Below, in pieces: positions 8,984 through 16,460 of a stretch of 64,000 nucleotides of DNA; position 1 is the stretch's first letter; every line of letters starts with the position of its first letter. Under the pieces are notes generated by a model. It saw only the letters and a list, made by a program, of their open reading frames with translations. It made no database searches and was not told where the DNA came from. The stretch is from Nocardioides ferulae (GTDB lineage: Bacteria > Actinomycetota > Actinomycetes > Propionibacteriales > Nocardioidaceae): NCBI RefSeq assembly GCF_003660455.1, contig NZ_QZVR01000008.1, positions 1-64,000 on the forward strand, in the 5' to 3' direction. Made by a program: the position numbers and the translations under genes.

Positions 8984-9466
8984 ATGGACACGACGACAGC
9001 GGGACGCACGGTGCGCGCCGCGGGGGGAGTCGCGGTCACGGCCGCGGCGCTGGCGCTGGCGTGGGGTACGCCGAGCGCCGCGGCCGCCGCCGTGGGCAAC
9101 GACGCCCTGCCCCTGCACGGCGAGTCCGCCTCGCCGACCCCCGCCCCCGACACCGGTCACGACCACGGCGCCGAGCCGGAGGAGCCCAGCGGTCACGACC
9201 ACGGCGCCGAGCCGGAGGAGCCCGCCGGTCACGACCACGGCGCCGAGCCGGAGGACTCCGGTGGCCACTCCCACGGCGGCGAGCCGGACACCGTCTCGAC
9301 CACCACCAAGACCGTGGTGGTCGGAGGGTTCGGCCTGGTCAACGCCGCCGTCGTCGGCACCGCGTTCGTGATCCGCCGGCGCGAGCGGCGTGACGGCGGA
9401 CCGGCCCGAGGGCCCCGCAACGTGCGTGCCGCGGCCTCGCGCACGCCGAGAGACGAGCCACGATGA
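8984..9466 (+). CDS. Secreted or membrane-anchored His-rich repeat protein
   Basis: The 160-aa product has an N-terminal hydrophobic signal segment (about 10-36, ending in an Ala-rich stretch), then three near-perfect 12-residue repeats GHDHGAEPEEPx and a fourth degenerate one, then a TM segment (about 108-128) with an RRRER stop-transfer sequence. The extracytoplasmic domain is therefore His/Asp/Glu-rich and likely to bind divalent metals such as Zn, Cu, Ni or Fe. The stop overlaps the start of the polyferredoxin gene by 4 nt (ATGA), so the two are expressed together. I do not recognise a named family. Confidence 0.75.
   Translation: MDTTTAGRTVRAAGGVAVTAAALALAWGTPSAAAAAVGNDALPLHGESASPTPAPDTGHDHGAEPEEPSGHDHGAEPEEPAGHDHGAEPEDSGGHSHGGEPDTVSTTTKTVVVGGFGLVNAAVVGTAFVIRRRERRDGGPARGPRNVRAAASRTPRDEPR
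9155..9262 (+). repeat. Tandem 36-bp coding repeat, 3 copies
   Basis: Units start at 9155, 9191 and 9227, each beginning ggtcacgaccacggcgccga, and encode GHDHGAEPEEPx. The nucleotide identity is almost complete between units, which indicates recent duplication or copy-number variation. A degraded fourth unit (GHSHGGEP) follows. Confidence 0.9.
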
Positions 9467-10806
9467 GCACGAACCTGCTCGACTACCGTCCCGTCTCCGC
9501 GCTGGTGCGCAGCCGCTGGTACCCCATGGTGTTCCAGGTGCCCGTCGCGGCCGTCTTCGGCCTGGTCGCCTACCAGCTGATCGCCGGCCCGGCGACCGCC
9601 CACGACAACGCCGGCACCGCGTTGATGTGGGTGCTGTGGTGGCCGGTCGTGCCGATCACGTTCCTGCTGCTGGGCCGCTTCTGGTGCGCGGTCTGCCCGT
9701 TCGCCACGCTGAGCGATCTGGTGCAGAAGCTGGTCGGGCTGAACCGCGCCGCCCCGCGTTTCCTCAAGGCCTACGGCATCTGGATCATCGACGCCTCGTT
9801 CCTGGCGATCACCTGGGCCGACCACGTGTGGGGCATCGTCGGCTCGCCGTGGGGCTCGGGGGTGCTGCTCCTGCTGCTGACCACCGCGGTGATCGTGTCC
9901 GGTGCGCTGTTCCAGCGGCGTACCTTCTGCCGCTACCTGTGCTTCCTGGGCGGTCTGTCGGGCAACTACGCGCGCGCGGGCATGGTCCAGCTGCGCGCCG
10001 ACCCCGACGTGTGCGCGACCTGCACCGCGAAGGCCGCGTGCTTCAACGGCACCGAGACCACCGCCCCCTGCCCGCTGTTCTCGTTCCCGCGGACCATGGA
10101 CTCGATGGCCAACTGCAACCTGTGCGCCAACTGCGTGAAGTCCTGCCCGAACGACGCCATCTCCATCACCGTCCGGCCGCCCGCCAAGGAGCTGTGGCTG
10201 GTCGGCCGCGCCCGGATCGAGGAGTCGTTCCTGGCGATGGCGATCATGGGCATCGTCCTGATCCAGAACGTCACGATGCTCGACGTGTGGCAGGACCTGC
10301 TGGCCTGGGTCGGCCGGACCACCGGGATCACCAGCTATCCGGTGATCTTCACGCTGACGTTCGTGGTGGCCGTCGCGCTGCCGGTGGGGATGCTGGCCGC
10401 CGCGGCCTGGGCGGCGGCCCCGGCCAGCCGGGAGACCGTCAAGCAGAACTTCGCCCGCTTCGGCTACGCGCTGATCCCGCTGGACGTCGCGGCCCACCTG
10501 GCGCACAACCTGTTCCACCTGCTGGCGGAGGGGAGGTCGGTCTTCTACACAGTGGGTGGCCTGTTCGGGCAGAGCGGCACGGGCTCGACCGCGATCGTCG
10601 GGACCGGGACCATCCAGGTCCTGCAGTACTCCGTTCTGGCGCTCGGCGCCGGCCTCTCGGTGTGGACCGCCCGCAAGATCGCCGCCAACCAGCACGGGAC
10701 GTCCGCCACGGCGCGGAGCGTCGCCCGCCCGGTCGTCGCGGTGATCCTGCTCTTCGCGGTCGTCAACGCCGTGCTGTTCGCGCTGCCGATGGCGCACCGG
10801 ATGTGA
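9463..10806 (+). CDS. Membrane-bound polyferredoxin (NosR/NapH-like 4Fe-4S protein)
   Basis: A 447-aa protein with roughly eight TM helices and several cysteine clusters: CAVCPFA near 78-81, CRYLC near 155, a CxxC...C group near 185, and a ferredoxin-type CNLCANCVKSCPND near 220-230. This is the plan of the NosR C-terminal/NapH/CcoG membrane ferredoxins, which pass electrons between the quinone pool and periplasmic or cytoplasmic acceptors. The FMN-binding domain of full NosR is missing, and no denitrification gene is nearby. Coupling by ATGA overlap to a His-rich exported protein suggests a role in metal redox chemistry or metallocofactor assembly; this is inference. Confidence 0.8.
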   Translation: MSTNLLDYRPVSALVRSRWYPMVFQVPVAAVFGLVAYQLIAGPATAHDNAGTALMWVLWWPVVPITFLLLGRFWCAVCPFATLSDLVQKLVGLNRAAPRFLKAYGIWIIDASFLAITWADHVWGIVGSPWGSGVLLLLLTTAVIVSGALFQRRTFCRYLCFLGGLSGNYARAGMVQLRADPDVCATCTAKAACFNGTETTAPCPLFSFPRTMDSMANCNLCANCVKSCPNDAISITVRPPAKELWLVGRARIEESFLAMAIMGIVLIQNVTMLDVWQDLLAWVGRTTGITSYPVIFTLTFVVAVALPVGMLAAAAWAAAPASRETVKQNFARFGYALIPLDVAAHLAHNLFHLLAEGRSVFYTVGGLFGQSGTGSTAIVGTGTIQVLQYSVLALGAGLSVWTARKIAANQHGTSATARSVARPVVAVILLFAVVNAVLFALPMAHRM

Positions 10807-10828
10807 CCGGGCGGCAGTCCGGACCAGG

Positions 10829-10848
10829 TGGTTAACAATCACTAACCA
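10829..10848. promoter_or_regulatory. 20-bp operator-like dyad upstream of acyl-CoA dehydrogenase
   Basis: TGGTTA-N8-TAACCA is a perfect 6-bp inverted repeat ending 8 bp before the TAGCAT -10 box. Its size and position fit a TetR-type repressor site, as is common for fatty-acid catabolic genes; the repressor is not next door. Confidence 0.55.
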
Positions 10849-10855
10849 GTCGGGC

Positions 10856-10861
10856 TAGCAT
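10856..10861 (+). promoter_or_regulatory. -10 box TAGCAT, leaderless type
   Basis: TAGCAT ends 7 nt before ATG 10869. The alternative ATG at 10860 would lie inside this box, so 10869 is the better start. Confidence 0.5.
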
Positions 10862-10868
10862 GCCGGTC

Positions 10869-12092
10869 ATGTCGCAGCCGAGCACCGCCTCCACCACGCC
10901 GTTCGAGCTCTCCCGCGAGCACGAGGAGTTCCGGCGCAGCGTCCGTGAGTTCGCCGAGGCCGAGATCGCCCCGCACGCCGCGCGCTGGGACCGCGAACAC
11001 CACTTCCCGGTCGACGTGGTGCAGAAGATGGGGGCGCTCGGCCTGTTCGGCCTCACCGCCCCCGAGGAGTACGGCGGCGCGGCCGGCGACTTCACCAGCC
11101 TCTGCGTGGCGATCGAGGAAATCGGCCGGGTCGACCAGTCGATGGGCATCACGCTGGAGGCCGCGGTCGGCCTCGGCATCAGCCCGATCCTCAGCTACGG
11201 CAGCGAGCAGCAGCGCGAGACCTGGCTGCCCGACCTGGTGGCCGGCCGGCGGCTCGCCGGGTTCGGGCTGACCGAGCCGGGCGCCGGCTCCGACGCGGGC
11301 GCCACGCGCACCCGGGCCGACCTGGTCGACGGCCAGTGGGTGGTCAACGGGGCGAAGCAGTTCATCACGAACTCCGGCTCCGAGATCACCAGCCTGGTCA
11401 CCGTCACCGCGCGCACCGGTGTGCGCACCGACCCCGCGACCGGGGCCGAGAAGCCGGAGATCTCCGCGATCCTGGTGCCCAGCGACACTGCCGGCTTCAC
11501 CGCGGAGAAGGCCTACGACAAGCTCGGCTGGCACGCCAGCGACACCCATCCGCTCACGTTCACCGACGCCCGCGTCCCCGAGGACCACCTGCTCGGAGAG
11601 CGGGGTCGCGGCTACGCGCAGTTCCTCGCGACGCTCGACGACGGCCGGGTGGCGATCGCGGCCCTGGCCGTGGGGTGTCTGCAGGCCTGCCTCGACATGA
11701 GCCTGGCCTACGCCGGCGACCGGCAGACCTTCGGCGTGCCGATCGGGCGCAAGCAGGGCCTGGCCTTCCAGATCGCCGACCTCGAGGTGATGCTGCACGC
11801 CAGCCGGCTGCTCACCTACCGGGCGGCCGCGATGAAGGACAGCATGGCGACCGGCCACGGCGCGTCGGTGAGCGAGTTCAAGCAGGCCGCCGCGGTCGCC
11901 AAGCTCTACGCCACCGAGGCGGCGGTCACCGGCACCCGGATCGCCACCCAGGTCTTCGGTGGCTACGGCTTCATGGAGGAGTACCCCGTGGCCCGGTTCT
12001 ACCGCGACGCCAAGGTGCTCGAGATCGGCGAGGGCACCTCCGAGGTGCAGCGGATGCTGATCGCCCGGGGGCTCGGGCTGCCGGTCGAGTGA
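10869..12092 (+). CDS. Acyl-CoA dehydrogenase
   Basis: A 407-aa flavoprotein of the acyl-CoA dehydrogenase family. It has the FAD-contact signature GFGLTEPGAGSDAGATRT, the TNSGSE segment, the C-terminal QVFGGYGFMEEYP motif and a glutamate in YRDAKVLEIGEGTSEVQ, the position of the catalytic base in many family members. It oxidises an acyl-CoA to the trans-2-enoyl-CoA and reduces electron-transfer flavoprotein; chain-length preference is not readable. A palindromic operator-like site just upstream suggests control by a TetR-type fatty-acid or branched-chain regulator. It is followed by a strong hairpin. Confidence 0.93.
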   Translation: MSQPSTASTTPFELSREHEEFRRSVREFAEAEIAPHAARWDREHHFPVDVVQKMGALGLFGLTAPEEYGGAAGDFTSLCVAIEEIGRVDQSMGITLEAAVGLGISPILSYGSEQQRETWLPDLVAGRRLAGFGLTEPGAGSDAGATRTRADLVDGQWVVNGAKQFITNSGSEITSLVTVTARTGVRTDPATGAEKPEISAILVPSDTAGFTAEKAYDKLGWHASDTHPLTFTDARVPEDHLLGERGRGYAQFLATLDDGRVAIAALAVGCLQACLDMSLAYAGDRQTFGVPIGRKQGLAFQIADLEVMLHASRLLTYRAAAMKDSMATGHGASVSEFKQAAAVAKLYATEAAVTGTRIATQVFGGYGFMEEYPVARFYRDAKVLEIGEGTSEVQRMLIARGLGLPVE

Positions 12093-12099
12093 CCGGCGC

Positions 12100-12130
12100 G
12101 GCCCCAGCGGACGCCCCGCCCGCTGGGGCC
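12100..12130 (+). terminator. Terminator hairpin after acyl-CoA dehydrogenase
   Basis: An 11-bp perfect stem (ggccccagcgg at 12100-12110 with its complement at 12120-12130) around a 9-nt loop lies 7 nt after the stop. There is no T-run, as usual in high-GC actinobacteria. Confidence 0.7.
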
Positions 12131-12146
12131 TCGCACCGGCTGCGGA

Positions 12147-12152
12147 TAGCCT
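12147..12152 (+). promoter_or_regulatory. -10 box TAGCCT, leaderless type
   Basis: TAGCCT lies exactly 7 nt before ATG 12160 and just after the preceding terminator hairpin, so gtrA has its own promoter. Confidence 0.5.
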
Positions 12153-12159
12153 GTCCGCC

Positions 12160-12729
12160 ATGACCGAACGGCAGCGTCGCCTCCTCGGCGAGGCCGGACG
12201 CTTCCTCGCCGTCGGCGGCGTGGCCACGGTGGTGGCGCTGGTGCTGTTCAACGCGCTCGTGCACGGGTTCAACACCGGCGACCGGGCACTGCTCGACGGC
12301 CAGCCCTACCTGGCCTACATCGTGGCCAACAGCGTCGGCATGCTGGTCAGCTACGCCGGCAGTCGCCGCTACGCCTTCCGGCACCGCCCGCCGCAGCAGG
12401 CCGACGGAGGCCTGACCGCGTTCGTGGGCATCAACGTGGTCACGATGACGCTGCCGATCGCCTGCCTGTGGGTGAGCCGCAACCTGCTCGAGCTCGACGA
12501 CCCGCTGTCGGACAACATCGCCGCGAACGTGATCGGCCTGGTGCTCGGCCTGGGCGCCCGCTTCTACCTGTTCCGCACGTTCGTGTTCAAGCGCCCGATC
12601 CACCTCACCGAGATGTACGACGACCCGTCCGAGGTCGTGCCCGGGCCCGGGGAGTCGGCCGACGCGGGGCCCGTCAGCGAGCCCACAGATCGGTCCAGGA
12701 GCAGCCGAGTCCCGCCACCAGCTCCCTGA
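12160..12729 (+). CDS. GtrA-family membrane protein
   Basis: The 189-aa product has four TM helices and the GtrA pattern FLAVGGVATVVAL near the N-terminus, YAGSRRYAFRH in the middle, and GARFYLFRTFVFKR at the end. GtrA proteins are thought to flip polyprenyl-phosphate-linked sugars across the membrane for cell-surface glycosylation. The hydrophilic C-terminal tail (about 155-189) is longer than the family core, and its coding sequence overlaps the 3' end of maf on the other strand by 56 bp. Confidence 0.85.
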   Translation: MTERQRRLLGEAGRFLAVGGVATVVALVLFNALVHGFNTGDRALLDGQPYLAYIVANSVGMLVSYAGSRRYAFRHRPPQQADGGLTAFVGINVVTMTLPIACLWVSRNLLELDDPLSDNIAANVIGLVLGLGARFYLFRTFVFKRPIHLTEMYDDPSEVVPGPGESADAGPVSEPTDRSRSSRVPPPAP

Positions 12730-13273
12730 GCAGCGGCAGGCTGACTCCGACCACGTTGTGGTGGTCGCCCTCGATGCCGGTCACGAACGCGCCGCCGAGC
12801 CCGTCGACGGTGAAGGCGCCCGCCACGTGCAGCGGCTCGCCGGTCGCCACGTAGGCGGCCACCTCGTCGTCGGTCAGGTCGGCGAAGTGCACCACCGTCG
12901 ACGCGGTCGCGCTCGCGGCCCGATCGGTGCCGGTGTGCCGCAGGCTGTGCCCGGTGTGCAGCAGGCCGCTGCGCCCGCGCATCGCCTCCCAGCGGCGTAC
13001 CGCCTCGTCGGGATCGTGCGGCTTGCCGAGCGCCGCGCCGTCGAGCTCGAGCACTGAGTCGCAGCCCAGCACCAGCGCCCCCTCGGGCACCTCCGGCCGC
13101 CCGGCGACCGCGGCGGACTTCAGCTCGGCGAGCCGGAGCGCCAGCTCGGCCGGCGGCAGCCCGTCGAGCTGGGACTCGTCGACACCGGAGACGACCACGA
13201 TCGGGTCGAGCCCGGCGTTGCGCAGCGTGGAGAGCCGGGCCGGTGAGGCCGAGGCGAGCACGAGGGAGGTCAC
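12674..13273 (-). CDS. maf: Maf-type nucleoside triphosphate pyrophosphatase
   Basis: The 199-aa product begins LVLASASPARLSTLRNAG, the Maf signature loop, followed by GCDSVLELDG (catalytic Asp) and GKPHDPDEA. Maf proteins hydrolyse non-canonical NTPs such as dTTP/UTP or m7GTP and prevent their misincorporation; some members affect septation. GTG 13273 is fixed by homology and by a TAGCCT box 7 nt upstream. The 3' end overlaps convergent gtrA. In many actinobacteria maf adjoins acyl-CoA carboxylase genes; here those lie a few kb away. Confidence 0.9.
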   Translation of the reverse strand: MTSLVLASASPARLSTLRNAGLDPIVVVSGVDESQLDGLPPAELALRLAELKSAAVAGRPEVPEGALVLGCDSVLELDGAALGKPHDPDEAVRRWEAMRGRSGLLHTGHSLRHTGTDRAASATASTVVHFADLTDDEVAAYVATGEPLHVAGAFTVDGLGGAFVTGIEGDHHNVVGVSLPLLRELVAGLGCSWTDLWAR

Positions 13274-13280
13274 CGACCGG

Positions 13281-13286
13281 AGGCTA
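13281..13286 (-). promoter_or_regulatory. -10 box TAGCCT of maf, leaderless type
   Basis: On the minus strand TAGCCT ends 7 nt before GTG 13273, matching the spacing seen at other starts in the window. Confidence 0.5.
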
Positions 13287-13336
13287 CTGGCTCGGTGCGG
13301 CGCGGTCCTCCGCGGGAGGTCCGGCATGATGTGGCC

Positions 13337-14341
13337 GTGCCCGCGACCTCGTCCGAGACCCCCCGCCGGCGCAACCCCTGGCTGCTGCTCCCGGTCCTGG
13401 CGCTGGTCGGGGCCGCGGTGCTGGTCGCCGTGGTGCGCCTGCAGGACGCCGAGCCGGAGAACCCGCTCGCCGACCGCACCCAGTACGCCGACCCCGACTC
13501 CGGTGCCGCGCGCGCGGCCGCGGCGGCCGAGGAGGCGGGGGAGGGCCGGGCGGCCGAGCTGCTCTCGACGCTGGCGCGGGTGCCGGCCGGGATCTGGCTG
13601 ACCCCGGAGGAGCACCCGGCGGGCGAGGTCGGCGGCTATGTCGCCACGATCGCCGAGGCCGCCGACGACGCCGACCAGGTGCCGGTGCTCGTGGTCTACG
13701 GCGTGCCCGACCGTGACTGCTCCGGCGGCTTCTCCGCCGGTGGGCTCTCGGCGCAGGACTACCCCGGCTGGGTCGGCGAGATCGCGGACGCGCTGGCCGA
13801 CGCGGAGCGGGCGATCGTGGTCCTCGAGCCGGACGCGCTGGTCGGCTCGCTCGACTGCGGCAACCGTGAGCAGCGGGTGCGGCTGGTCGCCGAGGCGGCC
13901 GAGCAGCTCGACGAGGCCGGCGCGACGGTCTACCTCGACGGAGGGCACTCGCACTGGAAGCCGGCCGAGGACGTCGCCGAGCTGCTGCGCGACGCCGGCG
14001 TCGAGCGGGTGCGCGGATTCGCCACGAACGTCGCCAACTACCAGAGCGACCGGGACGAGCGCAGCTACGCCGAGGAGCTCAGCGGACTGCTCGATGGCGC
14101 GCACTACGTCATCGACCGCGGCCGCAGCGGCCCCGGTGTCTCCGGTGAGCCCACCGAGTGGTGCAACCCGCCCGGCCGCGCCGTCGGCGCCCGGCCCGAG
14201 GTGGTCGACGACGGGCAGCAGGACGCGTGGCTGTGGGTGAAGCCCCCGGGGGAGAGCGACGGGGAGTGCAACGGCGGGCCGCCGGCCGGCGACTTCTGGA
14301 CCGAGCGGGCCCTGGAGCTGCTCGAGAACGCCGGTTGGTGA
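13337..14341 (+). CDS. Glycoside hydrolase family 6 (endoglucanase/cellobiohydrolase-like)
   Basis: The 334-aa product has an N-terminal TM/signal anchor (about 13-34) after an Arg-rich start, so it acts outside the cell or on the outer membrane face. The GH6 landmarks are present: VVYGVPDRDC (Asp 125/127, equivalent to the YDLPDRDC segment), EPDAL (164-168, the catalytic acid Asp), and WLWVKPPGESDG near the C-terminus. GH6 enzymes cut beta-1,4-glucan with inversion. No cellulose-binding module is attached, which fits a housekeeping role in polymer biosynthesis better than plant-cellulose degradation. The cellulose-synthase-like glycosyltransferase at 16.5-17.9 kb supports that, as cslA and cslZ pair in Streptomyces. 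Confidence 0.85.
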   Translation: MPATSSETPRRRNPWLLLPVLALVGAAVLVAVVRLQDAEPENPLADRTQYADPDSGAARAAAAAEEAGEGRAAELLSTLARVPAGIWLTPEEHPAGEVGGYVATIAEAADDADQVPVLVVYGVPDRDCSGGFSAGGLSAQDYPGWVGEIADALADAERAIVVLEPDALVGSLDCGNREQRVRLVAEAAEQLDEAGATVYLDGGHSHWKPAEDVAELLRDAGVERVRGFATNVANYQSDRDERSYAEELSGLLDGAHYVIDRGRSGPGVSGEPTEWCNPPGRAVGARPEVVDDGQQDAWLWVKPPGESDGECNGGPPAGDFWTERALELLENAGW

Positions 14342-14418
14342 CGACGCTCACGCACCGATCGCGCATACCGGCTGCGGCCACTGGTGCAGATGTGGCGCCC
14401 GAGGCTCCCCAGCGTTGT

Positions 14419-14424
14419 TAGGCT
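14419..14424 (+). promoter_or_regulatory. -10 box TAGGCT, leaderless type
   Basis: TAGGCT ends 7 nt before ATG 14432, which supports this start over the in-frame ATG at 14384. Confidence 0.5.
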
Positions 14425-14431
14425 CACCTCC

Positions 14432-15496
14432 ATGGACGGGGCGAGGGACTGGACTGCGGTCATCATCGAGGACGACCCTGACGTGCGGGACCTCATCGAC
14501 ATCGTGTTGACCCAGTCGGGCTTCACCACGGTGGTCGCGGAGAACGGCGCGCAGGGCGTGGACGCGGTGCGCGACCACGACCCGCTGATCACCACGCTCG
14601 ACGTCAACATGCCGGGGATGGACGGCTTCGCCGTGGCCCGGCGACTGCGCGAGTTCAGCAACACCTACCTGATCATGATCACCGCCCTCGGCGACGAGAT
14701 CGACGTGGTCCAGGGGTTCGAGGCGGGCGCCGACGACTATCTGGTCAAGCCGTTCCGGCCACGTGAGCTGCGGGCCCGTGCCGACTCGATGCTGCGCCGG
14801 CCCCGCGAGCGCTACGACCTGCCGCACGGCTGGGCCGACCCGGCGCCGGCCGAGACGCCGGTGCCGGTCACGGCGGCCACCGGCGAGTCGTGGGCCGCCG
14901 CGGCGGCCCGCGACCTGGCCGCCGGCTCGCCGCTGTCTCCGGTGGCGTCTGGTACCCCGCCGATGACGCCGCCGATGACTCAGCCGATGGCCCCACCGAT
15001 GACGCAGCCGATGGCCCAGCCGGGCCAGCCCGTCGACCTGCGCCAGCAGGAGCAGCAGGTGGCCCAGTGGGCCGCCCAGCAGGCCGCGGCGCAGCAGGCC
15101 GCCGCGGCCCAGCAGCCGCCGGCCTTCCCCGCCGTCCCCGCCCAGGGCGGCCAGCCGACGTTCGACGGCGGGTGGATCCGCTTCAACGGGCTGGCGCTGA
15201 ACAACGAGACCCGGGTGGTCACGCTGGGCGGCGCCACGGTCGACCTCACCCGCACCGAGTTCGACCTGCTCGCCTCGCTGCTCAGCACCGGCCGCCGGGT
15301 GCGCAGCAAGGCCGACCTGGTGCTGACCATGCGCGGCCAGCAGTACGTCACGTCGTACTTCGTCAACGAGGCCGACAAGCGCTCGGTCGAGGTGCACATC
15401 GCCAACCTGCGCCGCAAGATCGGCGACGACGCCGCCACGCCGCGGTTCATCGAGACCGTGCGCGGGGTGGGCTACCGGCTGGCCGCAGCCGAATAG
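14432..15496 (+). CDS. OmpR-type response regulator with a very long Pro/Met/Gln linker
   Basis: A 354-aa regulator, far longer than the usual 225-240 aa. The receiver domain (about 8-125) has acidic EDD residues, phospho-acceptor Asp57 in TTLDVNMPGMDG and YLVKPF. The winged-helix domain (about 250-352) ends RRKIGDDAATPRFIETVRGVGYRL. Between them lies a roughly 120-residue linker with alternating PPMT/QPMA units and Ala/Gln runs. No histidine kinase is adjacent. It lies between the GH6 gene and the glycosyltransferase/lipoprotein pair, so control of that polysaccharide module is plausible but unproven. Confidence 0.88.
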   Translation: MDGARDWTAVIIEDDPDVRDLIDIVLTQSGFTTVVAENGAQGVDAVRDHDPLITTLDVNMPGMDGFAVARRLREFSNTYLIMITALGDEIDVVQGFEAGADDYLVKPFRPRELRARADSMLRRPRERYDLPHGWADPAPAETPVPVTAATGESWAAAAARDLAAGSPLSPVASGTPPMTPPMTQPMAPPMTQPMAQPGQPVDLRQQEQQVAQWAAQQAAAQQAAAAQQPPAFPAVPAQGGQPTFDGGWIRFNGLALNNETRVVTLGGATVDLTRTEFDLLASLLSTGRRVRSKADLVLTMRGQQYVTSYFVNEADKRSVEVHIANLRRKIGDDAATPRFIETVRGVGYRLAAAE

Positions 15497-15503
15497 GGCC
15501 TCG

Positions 15504-15549
15504 CTGGTCGAGCCGCGAGGAGCGCTAGCGACGATGCGAGTCGAGACCC
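15504..15549 (+). repeat. Interspersed hairpin repeat, copy A (divergent copy)
   Basis: Begins ctggtcgagc and ends gagtcgagaccc, the boundary sequences shared with the copies at 15598, 50218 and 57301, but the central stem differs (CGCTAGCG palindrome at 15523-15530). It lies just after the response-regulator stop, facing copy B. Confidence 0.6.
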
Positions 15550-15605
15550 GGTGACGTTGGCAGGGCGGTGACCACGGTCACCGCCCTGCGTCTCACCGGG
15601 TCTCG
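15541..15605. terminator. Nested palindrome between convergent genes, likely bidirectional terminator
   Basis: Two concentric inverted repeats: an inner 13-bp stem with 2-nt centre (CAGGGCGGTGACC 15561-15573 against 15576-15588), and outer arms TCGAGACCCGGTGA (15541-15554) against its complement (15592-15605). The outer arms are the ends of repeat copies A and B. Confidence 0.75.
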
Positions 15606-15662
15606 ACACGCCGGTCACGACCTCGCAGGCTCGGTCGTGCGGCTCGCTCGACCACCATCAGC
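15598..15662 (-). repeat. Interspersed hairpin repeat, copy B
   Basis: Read on the minus strand it runs from gctgatggtggtcgagcgag to gtgtcgagaccc. It has a central 7-bp stem CACGACC/GGTCGTG with a 10-nt loop. It aligns along its whole length with the copy at 50218-50284. Confidence 0.85.
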
Positions 15663-15692
15663 CGATGCGCCGTCGTCCCTCGGGCGTCTCGC

Positions 15693-16460
15693 CTAGTTCG
15701 CGTTCACCGGGATCTGCGCGACCTGGGTCTTCTCCTCCGACTCGAAGATCGCGACGGGGACCGTCTGCTTGATCTCGCGCTTGTAGAACTCGGTGCCGCC
15801 GGCCTTGCGCTGGATCCACACGGTCGCGGTGAAGGTGAGGTCGATCCCGCGGGTGTTCAGCGCCGTGGGCTTGATCCGCTGGTTGCGTAGCTCGAAGGCG
15901 CCCTTGGGCGAGGTGATCAACATGCCGTACTTGGTCGTGAGCGGCTCGGGGTCGAAGGTGATCTTCTCAGCGACCCGGTCCAGCTCGTAGGGGCGCTGGG
16001 CCTTGCCGCCGCCCTCGCGGGTGGTCCGGGAGGTCACCTTGATGTGCTCCAGGTAGACCTTCCGCTTGGTGGCGAAGGGGTCGCGCAGCTTCTGCTCCAG
16101 GTCGTAGGCCTGGAAGGTGAACGAGAAGAACTTGCTGCCGCGGGGGTACCACTCGTTGGTGCGTGGCGTGGACTTGGTCGGATAGAGGGTGTAGACGAAG
16201 TCGAGGCCCTCGACGTCGATGTGCGACTGGAACGTGCCGTCGCGGGTGAACTGCGAGTTGAAGAAGGCCTCGGAGGTGGTGGGCTCCTCGGTGGGCTCCT
16301 CGGCCGCCTCGGCCCCGCCGGTGTCGAGCAGGCCGCAGCCGCTCAGGGCGGCGAGCAGCACGGTGAGGGCCAGGGCGAGCGCGAGGCGCGCTCGGCGGGT
16401 GGGGGTGCGGTGCACCGTGACCTCCAGGGTCGGACGAGGGGGGCGGGGCGCGGCGCTCAT
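15693..16460 (-). CDS. Lipoprotein coupled to the glycosyltransferase
   Basis: A 255-aa protein with basic N-terminus, hydrophobic stretch and lipobox LSGC (Cys about 42), followed by a Glu/Thr-rich linker and a globular domain with many beta-strand-like segments (SKFFSFTFQAYDL, GIDLTFTATVWIQRK). No known domain is recognised. Its ATG overlaps the stop of the glycosyltransferase by 4 nt (ATGA), so it is the second gene of that operon and probably an extracytoplasmic partner in polymer synthesis or export. Confidence 0.75.
   Translation of the reverse strand: MSAAPRPPRPTLEVTVHRTPTRRARLALALALTVLLAALSGCGLLDTGGAEAAEEPTEEPTTSEAFFNSQFTRDGTFQSHIDVEGLDFVYTLYPTKSTPRTNEWYPRGSKFFSFTFQAYDLEQKLRDPFATKRKVYLEHIKVTSRTTREGGGKAQRPYELDRVAEKITFDPEPLTTKYGMLITSPKGAFELRNQRIKPTALNTRGIDLTFTATVWIQRKAGGTEFYKREIKQTVPVAIFESEEKTQVAQIPVNAN

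Noticed and set aside
9155..9290. CRISPR-like tandem repeat
   Set aside because: The units are contiguous without unique spacers and lie in frame inside a gene; they are coding repeats.
13295..13336. Upstream ATG start for the GH6 gene
   Set aside because: The 14 extra residues are antisense to the maf promoter region; the GTG at 13337 gives a normal Arg-rich signal-anchor start.
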